Of a stretch of DNA of 64,000 bases, positions 27,000 through 36,140 are shown one piece after another (within the stretch, counting starts at the first letter, position 1; each line of letters opens with the position of its first letter). The translations under genes and the position numbers were made by a program. Location of the stretch: NCBI RefSeq assembly GCF_026319325.1, contig NZ_JAPDMU010000001.1, forward strand, positions 1 to 64,000, written 5' to 3'. Below the pieces are notes generated by a model. That model saw only the letters and a list, made by a program, of their open reading frames with translations. It was not told where the DNA came from and did not search any database. The DNA is from Methylophaga sp. OBS3 (GTDB taxonomy: Bacteria > Pseudomonadota > Gammaproteobacteria > Nitrosococcales > Methylophagaceae).

Positions 27000-28188
27000 A
27001 GGCGGCAAAACCTCCGTAACTAGACACCGTATGAGGGTCTGGATTGTGTTGAGCAGACTGCATCAGTTCACTGGCTTGGTTAACCAAGCTGTTTGGACGA
27101 GCTAATGACAGATCCTCTGGAACTTGTTGGCCGTTGCAAATATAAGCCAATGGCAATTGATAACGAATCATTGCTGAAACGGCACCACCCAAGCTGCCAG
27201 CTTCATCTGTTTTGGTCAAAATACAGCCATCTAAATTTAAATGTGAGAATGCTGAGATCATATCATTGAGCGCACTGTTTTGTGTGGTCGCAGATAGGGT
27301 GAGTAAGGTACGAATTTTTGCAGTCTGCTGATGCAGCATGGCAAATTTTTCAGTGAGTCGCATATCACGTGGATTCATACCTGCAGTATCGATCAGGATA
27401 AACCGGCGATCAAGCAGATCACTCAGTGCTGTTGCTAATTCTTGGTGATTTTTAGCCACTCGAACTGGTACACCTAGGATACGGGCATACGTCCGTAACT
27501 GTTCTTGTCCCCCAATGCGATAACAGTCAGTGGTAATTAAGGCGACGTTTTTAGCACCATGCTTCAATGCACAGCGAGCAGCGATTTTTGCAATCGTAGT
27601 GGTTTTACCCACACCTGTTGGACCGACTAATGCAGTGATACCACCTTGTTCAATCATGTCGTGTTGTTGCAATGGGATTTGGGCGGCAAGGCGGCCTAGC
27701 GATTGACGCCATGCTGTTTCCAAATCATCAATACCTGCTGCTTGTGAAACCAATTGTTTTGCCAGTTCCACATCCGTACCCATATGAAGATGACGTTTTA
27801 ACAACTGCATTTGCGTTGGGCTTTGGCGAGCCATGTCTTTCCACGTCAGATCTGACAGTTGGTTCTGCAACATATCGCGTAAGCCGGCAATTTCTTTACG
27901 CATCTGAACTAGCGTTGGTTCTTGCGACCAGATGTTTTCTTGGCGCGGTGCGCTAACTTGTGGTTGTCTTGGTTCTGGCTCTATCTCAACGCTCGGCGTT
28001 TCCTGACGAGATTGTGACACGGGTGCTTGACGACGAAATTGTGACTCGTCGTAATCAGTTGCTGCGACAATCTCAACACCACCATCGACCCGAGTATTCG
28101 ACAGAATAACGGCATCAGGGCCCAATACATCGCGAACTTCGCGAATAGCCTGACGCACATCTGCAGCCTGGAAACGTTTTATTTTCAT
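26992..28188 (-). CDS. flhF: Polar flagellar placement GTPase FlhF
   Basis: A 398-residue SRP-type GTPase that marks the flagellated pole. It has an N-terminal basic/variable B domain (about 1-130), an N domain of helices and a G domain (about 185-390) with GPTGVGKTTTIAKIAAR, DCYRIGGQEQL, DTAGMNPRD and LTKTDEAGSLGG. Pairing with FlhG immediately downstream predicts a single or few polar flagella. Follows flhA by 12 bases. Confidence 0.95.
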   Translation of the reverse strand: MKIKRFQAADVRQAIREVRDVLGPDAVILSNTRVDGGVEIVAATDYDESQFRRQAPVSQSRQETPSVEIEPEPRQPQVSAPRQENIWSQEPTLVQMRKEIAGLRDMLQNQLSDLTWKDMARQSPTQMQLLKRHLHMGTDVELAKQLVSQAAGIDDLETAWRQSLGRLAAQIPLQQHDMIEQGGITALVGPTGVGKTTTIAKIAARCALKHGAKNVALITTDCYRIGGQEQLRTYARILGVPVRVAKNHQELATALSDLLDRRFILIDTAGMNPRDMRLTEKFAMLHQQTAKIRTLLTLSATTQNSALNDMISAFSHLNLDGCILTKTDEAGSLGGAVSAMIRYQLPLAYICNGQQVPEDLSLARPNSLVNQASELMQSAQHNPDPHTVSSYGGFAAYG

Positions 28189-28200
28189 AGCCTAACCTCT

Positions 28201-30282
28201 CTAGCGGCCAACATTGGCGACAATACGAATCTGTTTGTCATCCGGTATTTCGTTATAGGAAAGGACATGTAGCCCAGGAATGGCGTGACGGATAAAACGA
28301 GAAATCCAACCACGTAAACCTGCCTGTACCACCAAAATCCCAGCTTCACCCGCCATTTCTTGGCGTTGTGCCGCTTCCTGTAAGTTACGGTGCATGTTTT
28401 CAGCAAGGCCAGGTTCGAGACTGGCACCACCTTCACCGGATGCTTGTAATGTTTTTAGCAATATTTGTTCCAGCTCAGGGTCAAGCGTGATGATTGGGAG
28501 GTCAGATTTTGTGCCATTGATGTGTTGGACGATAGAGTGAGCCAACGACATCCGAACGGCAGCGGTAATGGCTTCAGGATCTGGGTTACGCGCTGCTTGC
28601 TCAGAAATCGCTTCAGTAATCGTGCGAATATCACGAATGGGAATATTTTCTTGTAGCAGATTTTGCAGGACTTTTTGCACTGTACCGAGTGGAACTGTAT
28701 CAGGTACCAAGCCCTCAACCAGTTTCGGCGCGATCTTGCCAAGGTTATCCAATAGATGTTGAACCTCTTCACGGCCCAAGAGATCGTGTGCATGGTTTTG
28801 CAAAATTTTACTGAGGTGTGTTGCCACAACGGTGTCAACGTCAACAACCGTATACCCTTGAGCTTGAGCGGTTTCACGTTGCGCAGAATCAATCCAAACC
28901 GCTTCTAAACCAAAAGCAGGATCATGGGTGTGGATACCATCTAACTGACCAAATACCTGACCGGGATTAATGGCAAGCATCCGATCTGGGTAGACTTCAG
29001 CTTCACCAAAAGTCACCCCAAATAAGGTGATGTGATAAGCGGTCGGGGAGAGATCAAGATTATCTCGGATATGAACTGGCGGAATTAAGAACCCCATTTC
29101 CTGAGAAATTTTCTTACGTATCCCTTTGATACGATTCATTAATTGACCCCCTTGGTTTTTATCAACCAATGGAATCAGGCGATAACCCACTTCAAGACCA
29201 ATCGGATCAACAGGGCTAAGATCATCCCAACTAAGTTCACGTTGCTCTTTTGGTTGTTCGGCAGCCTCTGGTTTTTTGACTTCTTCAGCGGTGGCAACTT
29301 TTTGACGTTGTGACATTAACCAAGCACTACCACCACCAGCGCCAGCCAGTAGTAAAAACGGCAGGTTTGGCATACCTGGAATCATACCTAGGCCGCCAAT
29401 AATGCCCGAGGTAATGGCTAAGGTTTTTGGTTCTTTAAATAACTGACCAAAAATCTGTTTGCCCATGTCTTGTTCGCTGGTTGAACGAGTGACCAGCAAG
29501 CCCGCTGCAGCAGCTAATAACAATGAAGGGATTTGGGCAACCAAACCATCACCAATGGTCAGTAAAGTGTAGTTATGCGCTGCTTCACCAAAGCTGAGAC
29601 TGTGCTGTAGGGTACCGATGATAAGACCACCGATAATGTTGATAAACAGAATCAAAATACCGGCGACAGCGTCACCTCGGACAAACTTACTGGCACCATC
29701 CATCGAGCCGTAAAAGTCTGATTCCTGCATGATTTCTTCGCGTCGTTCACGTGCTTCATCTTGGGTAATCAAGCCAGCATTCAAATCGGCGTCAATCGCC
29801 ATTTGTTTACCGGGCATAGAATCTAAGGTGAAACGAGCGCTGACCTCTGCAATACGTGTGGCGCCTTTGGTTACAACAACAAAGTTGATGATGACCAGAA
29901 TGGCAAACACCACCAAACCGACGGCGTAGTTACCACCAATTACGAACGCACCAAAGGCTTCAATGACATCACCGGCTGATGCCGTCCCTGAATGGCCTTC
30001 GAGCAAAATGATTCGAGTAGAAGCCACGTTTAAGGCTAAACGTAGCAGGGTGGCAATTAAAAGAATGCTGGGGAAAGCTGCAAAATGCAGCGGTTTCAAC
30101 ACATAAACACTGGCGAGAACGATGACCAGTGATAATGCGATATTAAAAGTGAACAACATATCCAGCATGAAGGCTGGGAGTGGGATAACCACCATGGCCA
30201 GTAAGGCCACCAGTAACATTGGTGCGGCGACATTGCCGCTGAGCATGGAGCTAAAGCGGCGGCTCATGGTCATATTTTCCAT
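28201..30282 (-). CDS. flhA: Flagellar export gate protein FlhA
   Basis: A 693-residue export gate subunit. The N-terminal half has eight hydrophobic segments with the FHIPEP-type region (MPGKQMAIDADLNAGLI) at about 150-175. A linker at about 325-360 precedes the cytoplasmic FlhA-C domain (about 365-690), which forms the nonameric docking ring for chaperone-substrate complexes. Located 3 bases after flhB. Length is as expected. Confidence 0.96.
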   Translation of the reverse strand: MENMTMSRRFSSMLSGNVAAPMLLVALLAMVVIPLPAFMLDMLFTFNIALSLVIVLASVYVLKPLHFAAFPSILLIATLLRLALNVASTRIILLEGHSGTASAGDVIEAFGAFVIGGNYAVGLVVFAILVIINFVVVTKGATRIAEVSARFTLDSMPGKQMAIDADLNAGLITQDEARERREEIMQESDFYGSMDGASKFVRGDAVAGILILFINIIGGLIIGTLQHSLSFGEAAHNYTLLTIGDGLVAQIPSLLLAAAAGLLVTRSTSEQDMGKQIFGQLFKEPKTLAITSGIIGGLGMIPGMPNLPFLLLAGAGGGSAWLMSQRQKVATAEEVKKPEAAEQPKEQRELSWDDLSPVDPIGLEVGYRLIPLVDKNQGGQLMNRIKGIRKKISQEMGFLIPPVHIRDNLDLSPTAYHITLFGVTFGEAEVYPDRMLAINPGQVFGQLDGIHTHDPAFGLEAVWIDSAQRETAQAQGYTVVDVDTVVATHLSKILQNHAHDLLGREEVQHLLDNLGKIAPKLVEGLVPDTVPLGTVQKVLQNLLQENIPIRDIRTITEAISEQAARNPDPEAITAAVRMSLAHSIVQHINGTKSDLPIITLDPELEQILLKTLQASGEGGASLEPGLAENMHRNLQEAAQRQEMAGEAGILVVQAGLRGWISRFIRHAIPGLHVLSYNEIPDDKQIRIVANVGR

Positions 30283-30285
30283 TTA

Positions 30286-31425
30286 CTACTCGTCTCGTCT
30301 GAGTTCGTCCGGTATCGGTAACTCCTCCGTATTCAAGTGCGGTTTATTTCCACCACGGTTGCGGTATCGACGCAGCTGGAATACAAAGGCCAGTACCTGC
30401 GCTACTGCAATATATAGACCAGATGGGATTTCTTCGCCGATTTCAGTGTTATAAAAAATAGCCCGAGCTAATGGTGGTGCTGACAATTGGGGTACATCAT
30501 GACTCTGACCAACCATACGAATTTGCTGGGCAATCAGATCGGCACCCTTAGCAACTAGTACTGGTGCCCCTGATTTTGTTTGGTCATAACGCAGGGCTAC
30601 AGCATAGTGAGTTGGGTTGGTAATAATCACGTCAGCCTTTGGTACGTCTTGCATCATGCGGGCTTGTGATAATTGAATTTGCATGCGACGGATACGGCCT
30701 TTGACCTCAGGACTACCGTCAGTTTCTTTATGTTCGTCTTTGACTTCTTGTTTTGTCATCTTCAATTGACGCTGATGATTCCATTTTTGGAAGGGAACAT
30801 CGATCAGCACAATTAAAATTAAGCTGGCACAGATCGCCAAAAACCCCCACAACACGATGTAACCTAGCTCGGCCATGGCAGGGACGACTTCCTGACGACC
30901 AAGTGTCAATAATTGGTCACGAAATCCCCAAAGGATCAGCGTGCCGAAGAAACCCACCAATAAAAACTTACCCAGTGCTTTACCAAGTTCGACCAAACCT
31001 TGTGGGCCAAAAATACGTTTAAAGCCTTTTAGAGGGCTGAGCTTTTCCATTTTGACGCCCATGGCTTGGGCCGAAAAATTCCACCCCCCGATAAACGCGG
31101 GTGCCGCCAACGCAGCGATAGCGGTTGCTATCAAAAACAGTCCTAAGTCGAGCGCCATGATTTTTACTGCCTGCCAAAACGTATTGGCCATGGCATGAAC
31201 ATCAAACAACATGCTGCGGTCGAGTGAGAAGCCAAGCACCATGGTGTCGGTAAGGCTTCGTATTAAACCTTCACCAACAAAAAACATGGTCACGGCACTT
31301 ACCATGAGTACCATCAGGGTAGTGAGTTCTTGGGAGCGGGGAACCTGGCCTTTTTCTCGCGCCTCCTGCAGGCGCTTGGCGGAGGGCTCTTCGGTACGTT
31401 CTTGACCGCTATCTTGCTCAGCCAT
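30286..31425 (-). CDS. flhB: Flagellar export switch protein FlhB
   Basis: A 379-residue protein with four membrane segments (about 35-210) and a cytoplasmic domain (about 220-375). The autocleavage site NPTH lies in ADVIITNPTHYAVAL. Cleavage allows FliK to switch export from hook to filament subunits. The start overlaps fliR by 8 bases. A separate paralogue of its C-terminal domain is encoded beside fliK. Confidence 0.96.
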   Translation of the reverse strand: MAEQDSGQERTEEPSAKRLQEAREKGQVPRSQELTTLMVLMVSAVTMFFVGEGLIRSLTDTMVLGFSLDRSMLFDVHAMANTFWQAVKIMALDLGLFLIATAIAALAAPAFIGGWNFSAQAMGVKMEKLSPLKGFKRIFGPQGLVELGKALGKFLLVGFFGTLILWGFRDQLLTLGRQEVVPAMAELGYIVLWGFLAICASLILIVLIDVPFQKWNHQRQLKMTKQEVKDEHKETDGSPEVKGRIRRMQIQLSQARMMQDVPKADVIITNPTHYAVALRYDQTKSGAPVLVAKGADLIAQQIRMVGQSHDVPQLSAPPLARAIFYNTEIGEEIPSGLYIAVAQVLAFVFQLRRYRNRGGNKPHLNTEELPIPDELRRDE

Positions 31426-32200
31426 TGCTTTGCACCAATTGACGGGTCATTTGCAGCATTTCTTCAGATAAATGAATCAGATGCTGACCAACTAGCGGCA
31501 ATGTCACCAACATAATGACAAAGCCAAGAATAATGCTCATCGGGAAACCGATAGAGAACGGGCTAATTTGCGGGGCGGCGCGCGACAAAATACCAAACGC
31601 CAAATTGACCATGGTCAACGAACCAATAGCTGGTAAGGCAATTAACACCGCAGCTGCATACATCCAACTACCGAGTAGCGCGACATCCCGGAAAGAGTCG
31701 ATTGCTAAGCCCCCCGCACCAATCGGCATCGTGATAAAACTCTCTGCCAACACCTGGATCAAAACAAGGTGACCATTAATGCTGACAAAAATCAGGCTGA
31801 CAAAAATAAGGTAAAACTGACTGATAACAGGGACCGTTTGACCGTTTTGTGGGTCAACTAATGAAGCAAAACCAAGCCCCATCTGCATCGCAATAATTTG
31901 CCCGGCAATAATGAAGGCATTAAATAAAAGTTGCAGCATAAAGCCAATGCAAACCCCAATGAGAATTTGCTGAGCTATCAGTAATAAGCCTTCGGCACTG
32001 ATGGCATTTACCTGCGGCATCGGCGTATTAATAGTTGGCACGACAACCATAGTGATAACTAATGCCAATAGCAGGCGAAAACGGGTATTGATGTAATTGG
32101 CACTGAAAATTGGTGCGGCCATTAACATGGCGCCAATACGGATAAACGGCCAGAAAAAGCTGCCGATAATACCGCTGAGTTCTGCCAGCGCGAAGTTCAT
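31418..32200 (-). CDS. fliR: Flagellar export gate protein FliR
   Basis: A 260-residue membrane protein of the FliPQR export gate with about six hydrophobic segments. Typical sequences are FFWPFIRIGAMLMAAPIFS near the N-terminus and GLGFASLVDPQNGQTVPVIS at about 105-125. Follows fliQ by 3 bases and overlaps flhB by 8. The length fits the family. Confidence 0.95.
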   Translation of the reverse strand: MNFALAELSGIIGSFFWPFIRIGAMLMAAPIFSANYINTRFRLLLALVITMVVVPTINTPMPQVNAISAEGLLLIAQQILIGVCIGFMLQLLFNAFIIAGQIIAMQMGLGFASLVDPQNGQTVPVISQFYLIFVSLIFVSINGHLVLIQVLAESFITMPIGAGGLAIDSFRDVALLGSWMYAAAVLIALPAIGSLTMVNLAFGILSRAAPQISPFSIGFPMSIILGFVIMLVTLPLVGQHLIHLSEEMLQMTRQLVQSNG

Positions 32201-32203
32201 AGC

Positions 32204-32473
32204 CTAACCAATAAGGTAGGGGATGTTTTCGAAGATACGCAGCGCATAATTGACGACCATATTCAGCATCCATGGTCCGGCAAACATCAGTACGAGAATG
32301 GTTACCAACAATTTTGGAATAAAGCTCAGCGTCTGTTCGTTAATAGACGTTGCTGCCTGAAACATACTGACTATCAAACCGGCGATGAGCGCTGGCATCA
32401 AAGTGACCAAGATCAACAAAATGATCACTTCCAAGGTTTGATGCATAACGGTGATGACGGTTTCAGGAGTCAT
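32204..32473 (-). CDS. fliQ: Flagellar export gate protein FliQ
   Basis: An 89-residue, two-helix export gate subunit. Hydrophobic helices lie at about 15-38 and 52-75, joined by FQAATSINEQTLSFIPKL, the family signature. Starts one base after the fliP stop. Confidence 0.95.
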   Translation of the reverse strand: MTPETVITVMHQTLEVIILLILVTLMPALIAGLIVSMFQAATSINEQTLSFIPKLLVTILVLMFAGPWMLNMVVNYALRIFENIPYLIG

Positions 32474-32474
32474 A

Positions 32475-33206
32475 TCAGATATAGAAACTTGACGCTAAGG
32501 TACCCATCAATAAAGCCCAGCCGTCGATTAATACAAACAGCATAAGTTTGAAAGGTAACGAAATAATCATCGGTGACAACATCATCATACCCATTGCCAT
32601 TAAGACACTGGCAACCACCAAGTCGATGATGAGAAAGGGCACAAAAATCAAAAAGCCGATTTGGAAAGCGGTTTTTAATTCACTGGTGACAAAGGCTGGT
32701 AACAGCAAACTAAAAGGCACATCTTCCGCAGACTCTAGTGCCTCATAGCCACCAATTTCAGCAAATAACTCAATATCACTTTCTCGTGTCTGGGCGATCA
32801 TAAAATCATGAAAAGGGCCACTGACGGCTTGAATTGCCTCAGTTGCTTCCATATCACCATCAAGATAAGGTCGAACACCATTTTCATAAGCACTGCCAAA
32901 CACCGGGTGCATGATAAAAATCGTCAAAAATAACGCTAGGCCAATCAGAATTTGGTTAGATGGTGTGGATTGCACGCCCATCGCCTGACGCAGAATAGCC
33001 AGTACGATGATAATGCGAGTGAAAGAGGTCATCATCAATAACGCAGCTGGCAACAAGGTCAGCACGGTCATTAAAGCGAGAATTTGTAGCGTCAGTGAAT
33101 AACTTTGGCCGCCATCTTCATTGGTGGTTAGGGTTAATGCCGGAATGCCCGGATCAGCCATGGCAAGCAGCGGGCTAAACAACAATAAAGCCAAAATAAA
33201 ACGCAT
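32475..33206 (-). CDS. fliP: Flagellar export gate protein FliP
   Basis: A 243-residue gate subunit with a cleavable N-terminal signal ([20 protein letters not shown]), as is usual for FliP. Four further helices are visible, and the family motif [20 protein letters not shown] lies near 185-205. The start overlaps the fliO stop by one base (TAATG). Complete length. Confidence 0.96.
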   Translation of the reverse strand: MRFILALLLFSPLLAMADPGIPALTLTTNEDGGQSYSLTLQILALMTVLTLLPAALLMMTSFTRIIIVLAILRQAMGVQSTPSNQILIGLALFLTIFIMHPVFGSAYENGVRPYLDGDMEATEAIQAVSGPFHDFMIAQTRESDIELFAEIGGYEALESAEDVPFSLLLPAFVTSELKTAFQIGFLIFVPFLIIDLVVASVLMAMGMMMLSPMIISLPFKLMLFVLIDGWALLMGTLASSFYI

Positions 33207-33613
33207 TACTTTTCTCGCTGCTGTTGTAAAAAGTGTTTGAGTTTGTCGGCAAATACAGGTGTTTGGTTATTTGCGTTCATATCTAAAGGGGTATCGAGCG
33301 TTTGCAGCAAGTTAACGTTTTGTGGAGTGACGCCCAATAATATTTGTTGATCACCAACTTGTACCAATACTGCTTTTTCTCTTGGGCCAAGGGGCAGGGC
33401 GGCAATCACCTTAAACTGTCTTTGACCCAAACCATGCCATTGTTGACTGCGTTTCATCAGCCACGCCATACCGGCAATTAATAGTAAGACAAGGATGAGG
33501 CCTAATAATGTTTGCAATAAGTTACCAGCATCAACACCGGGTGTCGGTGCCGCAGCCGTCTCAGCAACTGCGAGAACGGGCAAACTTAACAGGAGAGCAA
33601 ACAGTTTTTTCAT
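33206..33613 (-). CDS. fliO: Flagellar biosynthesis protein FliO
   Basis: A 135-residue bitopic protein that assists FliP ring assembly. It has a signal-like N-terminus ([20 protein letters not shown]), one transmembrane helix at about 31-52 and a small cytoplasmic beta domain ([33 protein letters not shown]). Assignment relies on this domain and its place between fliN and fliP. The start overlaps fliN by 4 bases (ATGA). Confidence 0.9.
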   Translation of the reverse strand: MKKLFALLLSLPVLAVAETAAAPTPGVDAGNLLQTLLGLILVLLLIAGMAWLMKRSQQWHGLGQRQFKVIAALPLGPREKAVLVQVGDQQILLGVTPQNVNLLQTLDTPLDMNANNQTPVFADKLKHFLQQQREK

Positions 33614-34080
33614 CGTAGCTTTTTAATACGTTCAGCAGGGCTGATGACATCGGTCAGACGAATACCGAACTTGTCATTAACGACAACCACTTCACCGTGA
33701 GCAATCAGCGTGTCATTAACCAAGACATCCATTGGCTCACCCGCCAGTCTGTCTAACTCAACGACAGAACCTTGGCTCAGTTGCAGTAAGTTGCGGATTG
33801 GAATTCGAGTACGACCGATTTCCATTGAAATCGTGACCGGAATATCCATCACCATATCTAAATTGACGTCACTGCGTGGTTTACCACTGTCATCTAGTTT
33901 GGTCATTGGGGCAGCTTTAGCATCGACTTTAGGCGCTGCATTTTGTGCTTCGCTGTCAGCTTGCTCTTCAAGTGCTGCAGCCCAGTCATCCTCTGCACTG
34001 CTATCAGTGACTTGTTCTTCTAATGCGGCAGCCCATTCGTCGGCCAGATCTTGGTCGGGTTGTTTAGTATCTTCACTCAT
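33610..34080 (-). CDS. fliN: Flagellar C-ring protein FliN
   Basis: A 156-residue switch protein. The SpoA-type C-terminal domain (about 75-152) carries IPVTISMEIGRTRIPIRNLLQ and VVVVNDKFGIRLTDV. The N-terminal extension has two near-identical copies of a DEWAAALEEQ-like peptide (about 14-23 and 31-40), where FliN proteins commonly show one. Starts with an ATGA overlap on fliM. Confidence 0.94.
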   Translation of the reverse strand: MSEDTKQPDQDLADEWAAALEEQVTDSSAEDDWAAALEEQADSEAQNAAPKVDAKAAPMTKLDDSGKPRSDVNLDMVMDIPVTISMEIGRTRIPIRNLLQLSQGSVVELDRLAGEPMDVLVNDTLIAHGEVVVVNDKFGIRLTDVISPAERIKKLR

Positions 34081-35099
34081 TTTTGAGTTACCTTTTTCAT
34101 CTGGTAATTAGGTGTCGGATCTTTAGGGTGTTCAATGATTTTGGTGATTTTTAATGCAGCTTTATCGTTGTGTTCACCGTAATTAGCACGAAACATCGGC
34201 ACATCTTCAACCATGGCAACAAATTCATCAGCCATTTCAATAGGAATGATGTCGCCAGCCTTGAGGTTTCTGAGCTGTTCTAAGGTGAGTTTAGCCTGTG
34301 CTAACGTTGCTGAAAGTTGTACCTCAGCAATCATTAATTCTTCACGCATAGAGCGTCCCCAACGACCATCGTCAGCACTGCGATCACTTTGTAAACCGGT
34401 ATCGAGTAGTTCACGAATTGGCTCTAACATGGAGTAGGGAAGCGTGATGTGTAAATCACCGCCACCACCATCTAACTCAATGTGAAAGGTTGAAATAACC
34501 ACTACTTCACTTGGGCTAACAATATTGGCGAACTGAGGATTAACCTCGTGATTTACAAAGTCGAATTTTACCGGCATGACCGGCGACCAAGCTTCTGTTA
34601 GGTCTTCAAAACACAGATTTAAGACCATGCGAATAACGCGCAATTCGGTTGCGGTAAATTCTCGACCCTCGATACGAGCTGGGAAGCGACCCTCACCACC
34701 AAAATAGTTATCTAGTAGGGTAAATACCAGCTTGGGCTCAAACACGACAAGGCCAGTACCACGTAATGGGTGGAATTGAATGAGGTTCAAACTGGTGGGT
34801 ACGAACAAAGTATGCACGTACTCAGAAAACTTCATCACTTGTACGCCACTTACCGAAATTTCGGCAGAGCGACGCAACATATTGAAGAGGCTGATACGTA
34901 GATAACGGCCAAAACGCTCATTAATCATTTCAAGCGTTGGCATCCGTCCACGAATGATTCGCTCTTCATTACCAAAGTCATAACGGCGCGGCTTACCATG
35001 CTCGTCGAGTTCGACTTTTTCGGTTTCAAGATCACCGTCGCCAAGCCCGTTTAACAGAGCATCGACTTCGTCTTGAGAGAGAATATCGTGAACGGCCAT
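34077..35099 (-). CDS. fliM: Flagellar motor switch protein FliM
   Basis: A 340-residue C-ring protein. The N-terminal CheY-P-binding peptide is ILSQDEVDALLNGL (6-19). The middle CheC-like domain has RRYDFGNEERIIRGRMPTLE and GTGLVVFEPKLVFTLLDNYFGG, and the C-terminal SpoA domain lies at about 250-325. Located 2 bases after fliL. Complete. Confidence 0.96.
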   Translation of the reverse strand: MAVHDILSQDEVDALLNGLGDGDLETEKVELDEHGKPRRYDFGNEERIIRGRMPTLEMINERFGRYLRISLFNMLRRSAEISVSGVQVMKFSEYVHTLFVPTSLNLIQFHPLRGTGLVVFEPKLVFTLLDNYFGGEGRFPARIEGREFTATELRVIRMVLNLCFEDLTEAWSPVMPVKFDFVNHEVNPQFANIVSPSEVVVISTFHIELDGGGGDLHITLPYSMLEPIRELLDTGLQSDRSADDGRWGRSMREELMIAEVQLSATLAQAKLTLEQLRNLKAGDIIPIEMADEFVAMVEDVPMFRANYGEHNDKAALKITKIIEHPKDPTPNYQMKKVTQK

Positions 35100-35101
35100 A
35101 G

Positions 35102-35608
35102 TTATTGCATTACCAGACTAGTGAAATAGACGGCTTCTAATTGTGTGACATTGCCGGTTAGGGTTGTAAGTTGTTGGTTGATGGTCGTTAACGTTGCATC
35201 TTGTAATGCACGTGTACCCTCAGTTGTACTCAATTCGTCATAATTTTGACTGTAAAACAACAATAGCAACTCATGAATAATGGCTGGCTCATGTAAAGCA
35301 AAAGCATCGATGACTTGTTGCTCTCGCGCCATTACTTTCATTTTGACTTGTAGGTAACGAACCGCATTATTGCTTTGCTGAGCAAAATTAATAATAAGTG
35401 GGTCACTGACTTCGTAATAGATAGGTGCAGCCTTTGGTGCTTCAGCGCTTTCAGTTGTTGCATCATCGTTAGCCGTGTCATCACCCATTAAAAAGAATGC
35501 AGCACCAGCGCCAACCAGTACCAGCACGATGACTGCAATAATCAGCACCAGCTTCTTTTTGCTTTTTGCTGGTTTGATTTCGATGTCGTCTTTTTGTTCT
35601 TCTGCCAT
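35102..35608 (-). CDS. fliL: Flagellar basal-body protein FliL
   Basis: A 168-residue stator-associated membrane protein. A basic N-terminal stretch precedes one transmembrane helix (about 21-42), an acidic linker follows (DDTANDDATTESAEAP) and the periplasmic FliL domain occupies about 62-168, ending in LEAVYFTSLVMQ. A ribosome-binding site AAAGGACA precedes the ATG. First gene of the fliLMNOPQR operon, with a strong sigma-54 promoter candidate in the 48-base upstream gap. Confidence 0.93.
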   Translation of the reverse strand: MAEEQKDDIEIKPAKSKKKLVLIIAVIVLVLVGAGAAFFLMGDDTANDDATTESAEAPKAAPIYYEVSDPLIINFAQQSNNAVRYLQVKMKVMAREQQVIDAFALHEPAIIHELLLLFYSQNYDELSTTEGTRALQDATLTTINQQLTTLTGNVTQLEAVYFTSLVMQ

Positions 35609-35625
35609 GTGACTTGTCCTTTCAA

Positions 35626-35656
35626 CTACATTAGTTAAAGCAATTAGCGTGCCTGA
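35626..35656 (-). promoter_or_regulatory. Sigma-54 promoter of the fliL operon
   Basis: The minus-strand sequence AGGCACGCTAATTGC (35654-35640) matches the -24/-12 consensus TGGCACG-N4-TTGC with a single mismatch, in the first base. GG and GC are 10 bases apart. The predicted start near 35628 lies about 20 bases before the fliL ATG. FleQ-type control of this operon is an inference from Pseudomonas and Vibrio. Confidence 0.7.
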
Positions 35657-36055
35657 TTATTGCCAAATGAAACCAGTGAAATAGACTGCTTCCAAATTAC
35701 TGTTATTAATTTCTCGTACAAAAATCTCATTAATAACACTATAGGCTTCGAGTTGAAGTGCGTTTCTTCCCTCAAGGCTGCTAATGGTTTCCATGCTTTG
35801 ATCAGCGAATAAAATCCGCAGGCTATCTTGAATCATCGGTAAATTTGTTTCGGCGTTTTGGATGATTTGTGGGTCGCTAGATTTCAAAGCGACTTTGATT
35901 TGCAGAAAGCGGGCTTTCTGTTCACTTTGCCGTAGAAAATTAATATTGAAGGGCTCTTGAATACGGTAATACTGGCTGGTTGCATCACCTTCGGCTGCCT
36001 GTATCGACAAACTAAACAGGCAAAACATCAGTAACACTATCAGTGGGTGCTTCAT
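35657..36055 (-). CDS. FliL-like paralogue with signal peptide
   Basis: A 132-residue protein of the FliL family. It has a cleavable-looking N-terminus (MKHPLIVLLMFCLFSLSIQAAEG) in place of the FliL membrane anchor and linker, followed directly by a FliL domain: YYRIQEPFNINFLRQ, ARFLQIKVALKSSDPQIIQ and a final LEAVYFTGFIWQ, nearly identical to the FliL end LEAVYFTSLVMQ. Probably periplasmic and able to join or modulate FliL rings; that role is inferred. It ends 48 bases before fliL and is divergent from psd. Confidence 0.8.
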   Translation of the reverse strand: MKHPLIVLLMFCLFSLSIQAAEGDATSQYYRIQEPFNINFLRQSEQKARFLQIKVALKSSDPQIIQNAETNLPMIQDSLRILFADQSMETISSLEGRNALQLEAYSVINEIFVREINNSNLEAVYFTGFIWQ

Positions 36056-36140
36056 GGCTTGCTATACTCCTTGTCTGGCCGGGCTATCTTCAACTAAGCC
36101 CGATTATGACAAGCTTGGATTGCACACGAAAGGGGTTACC

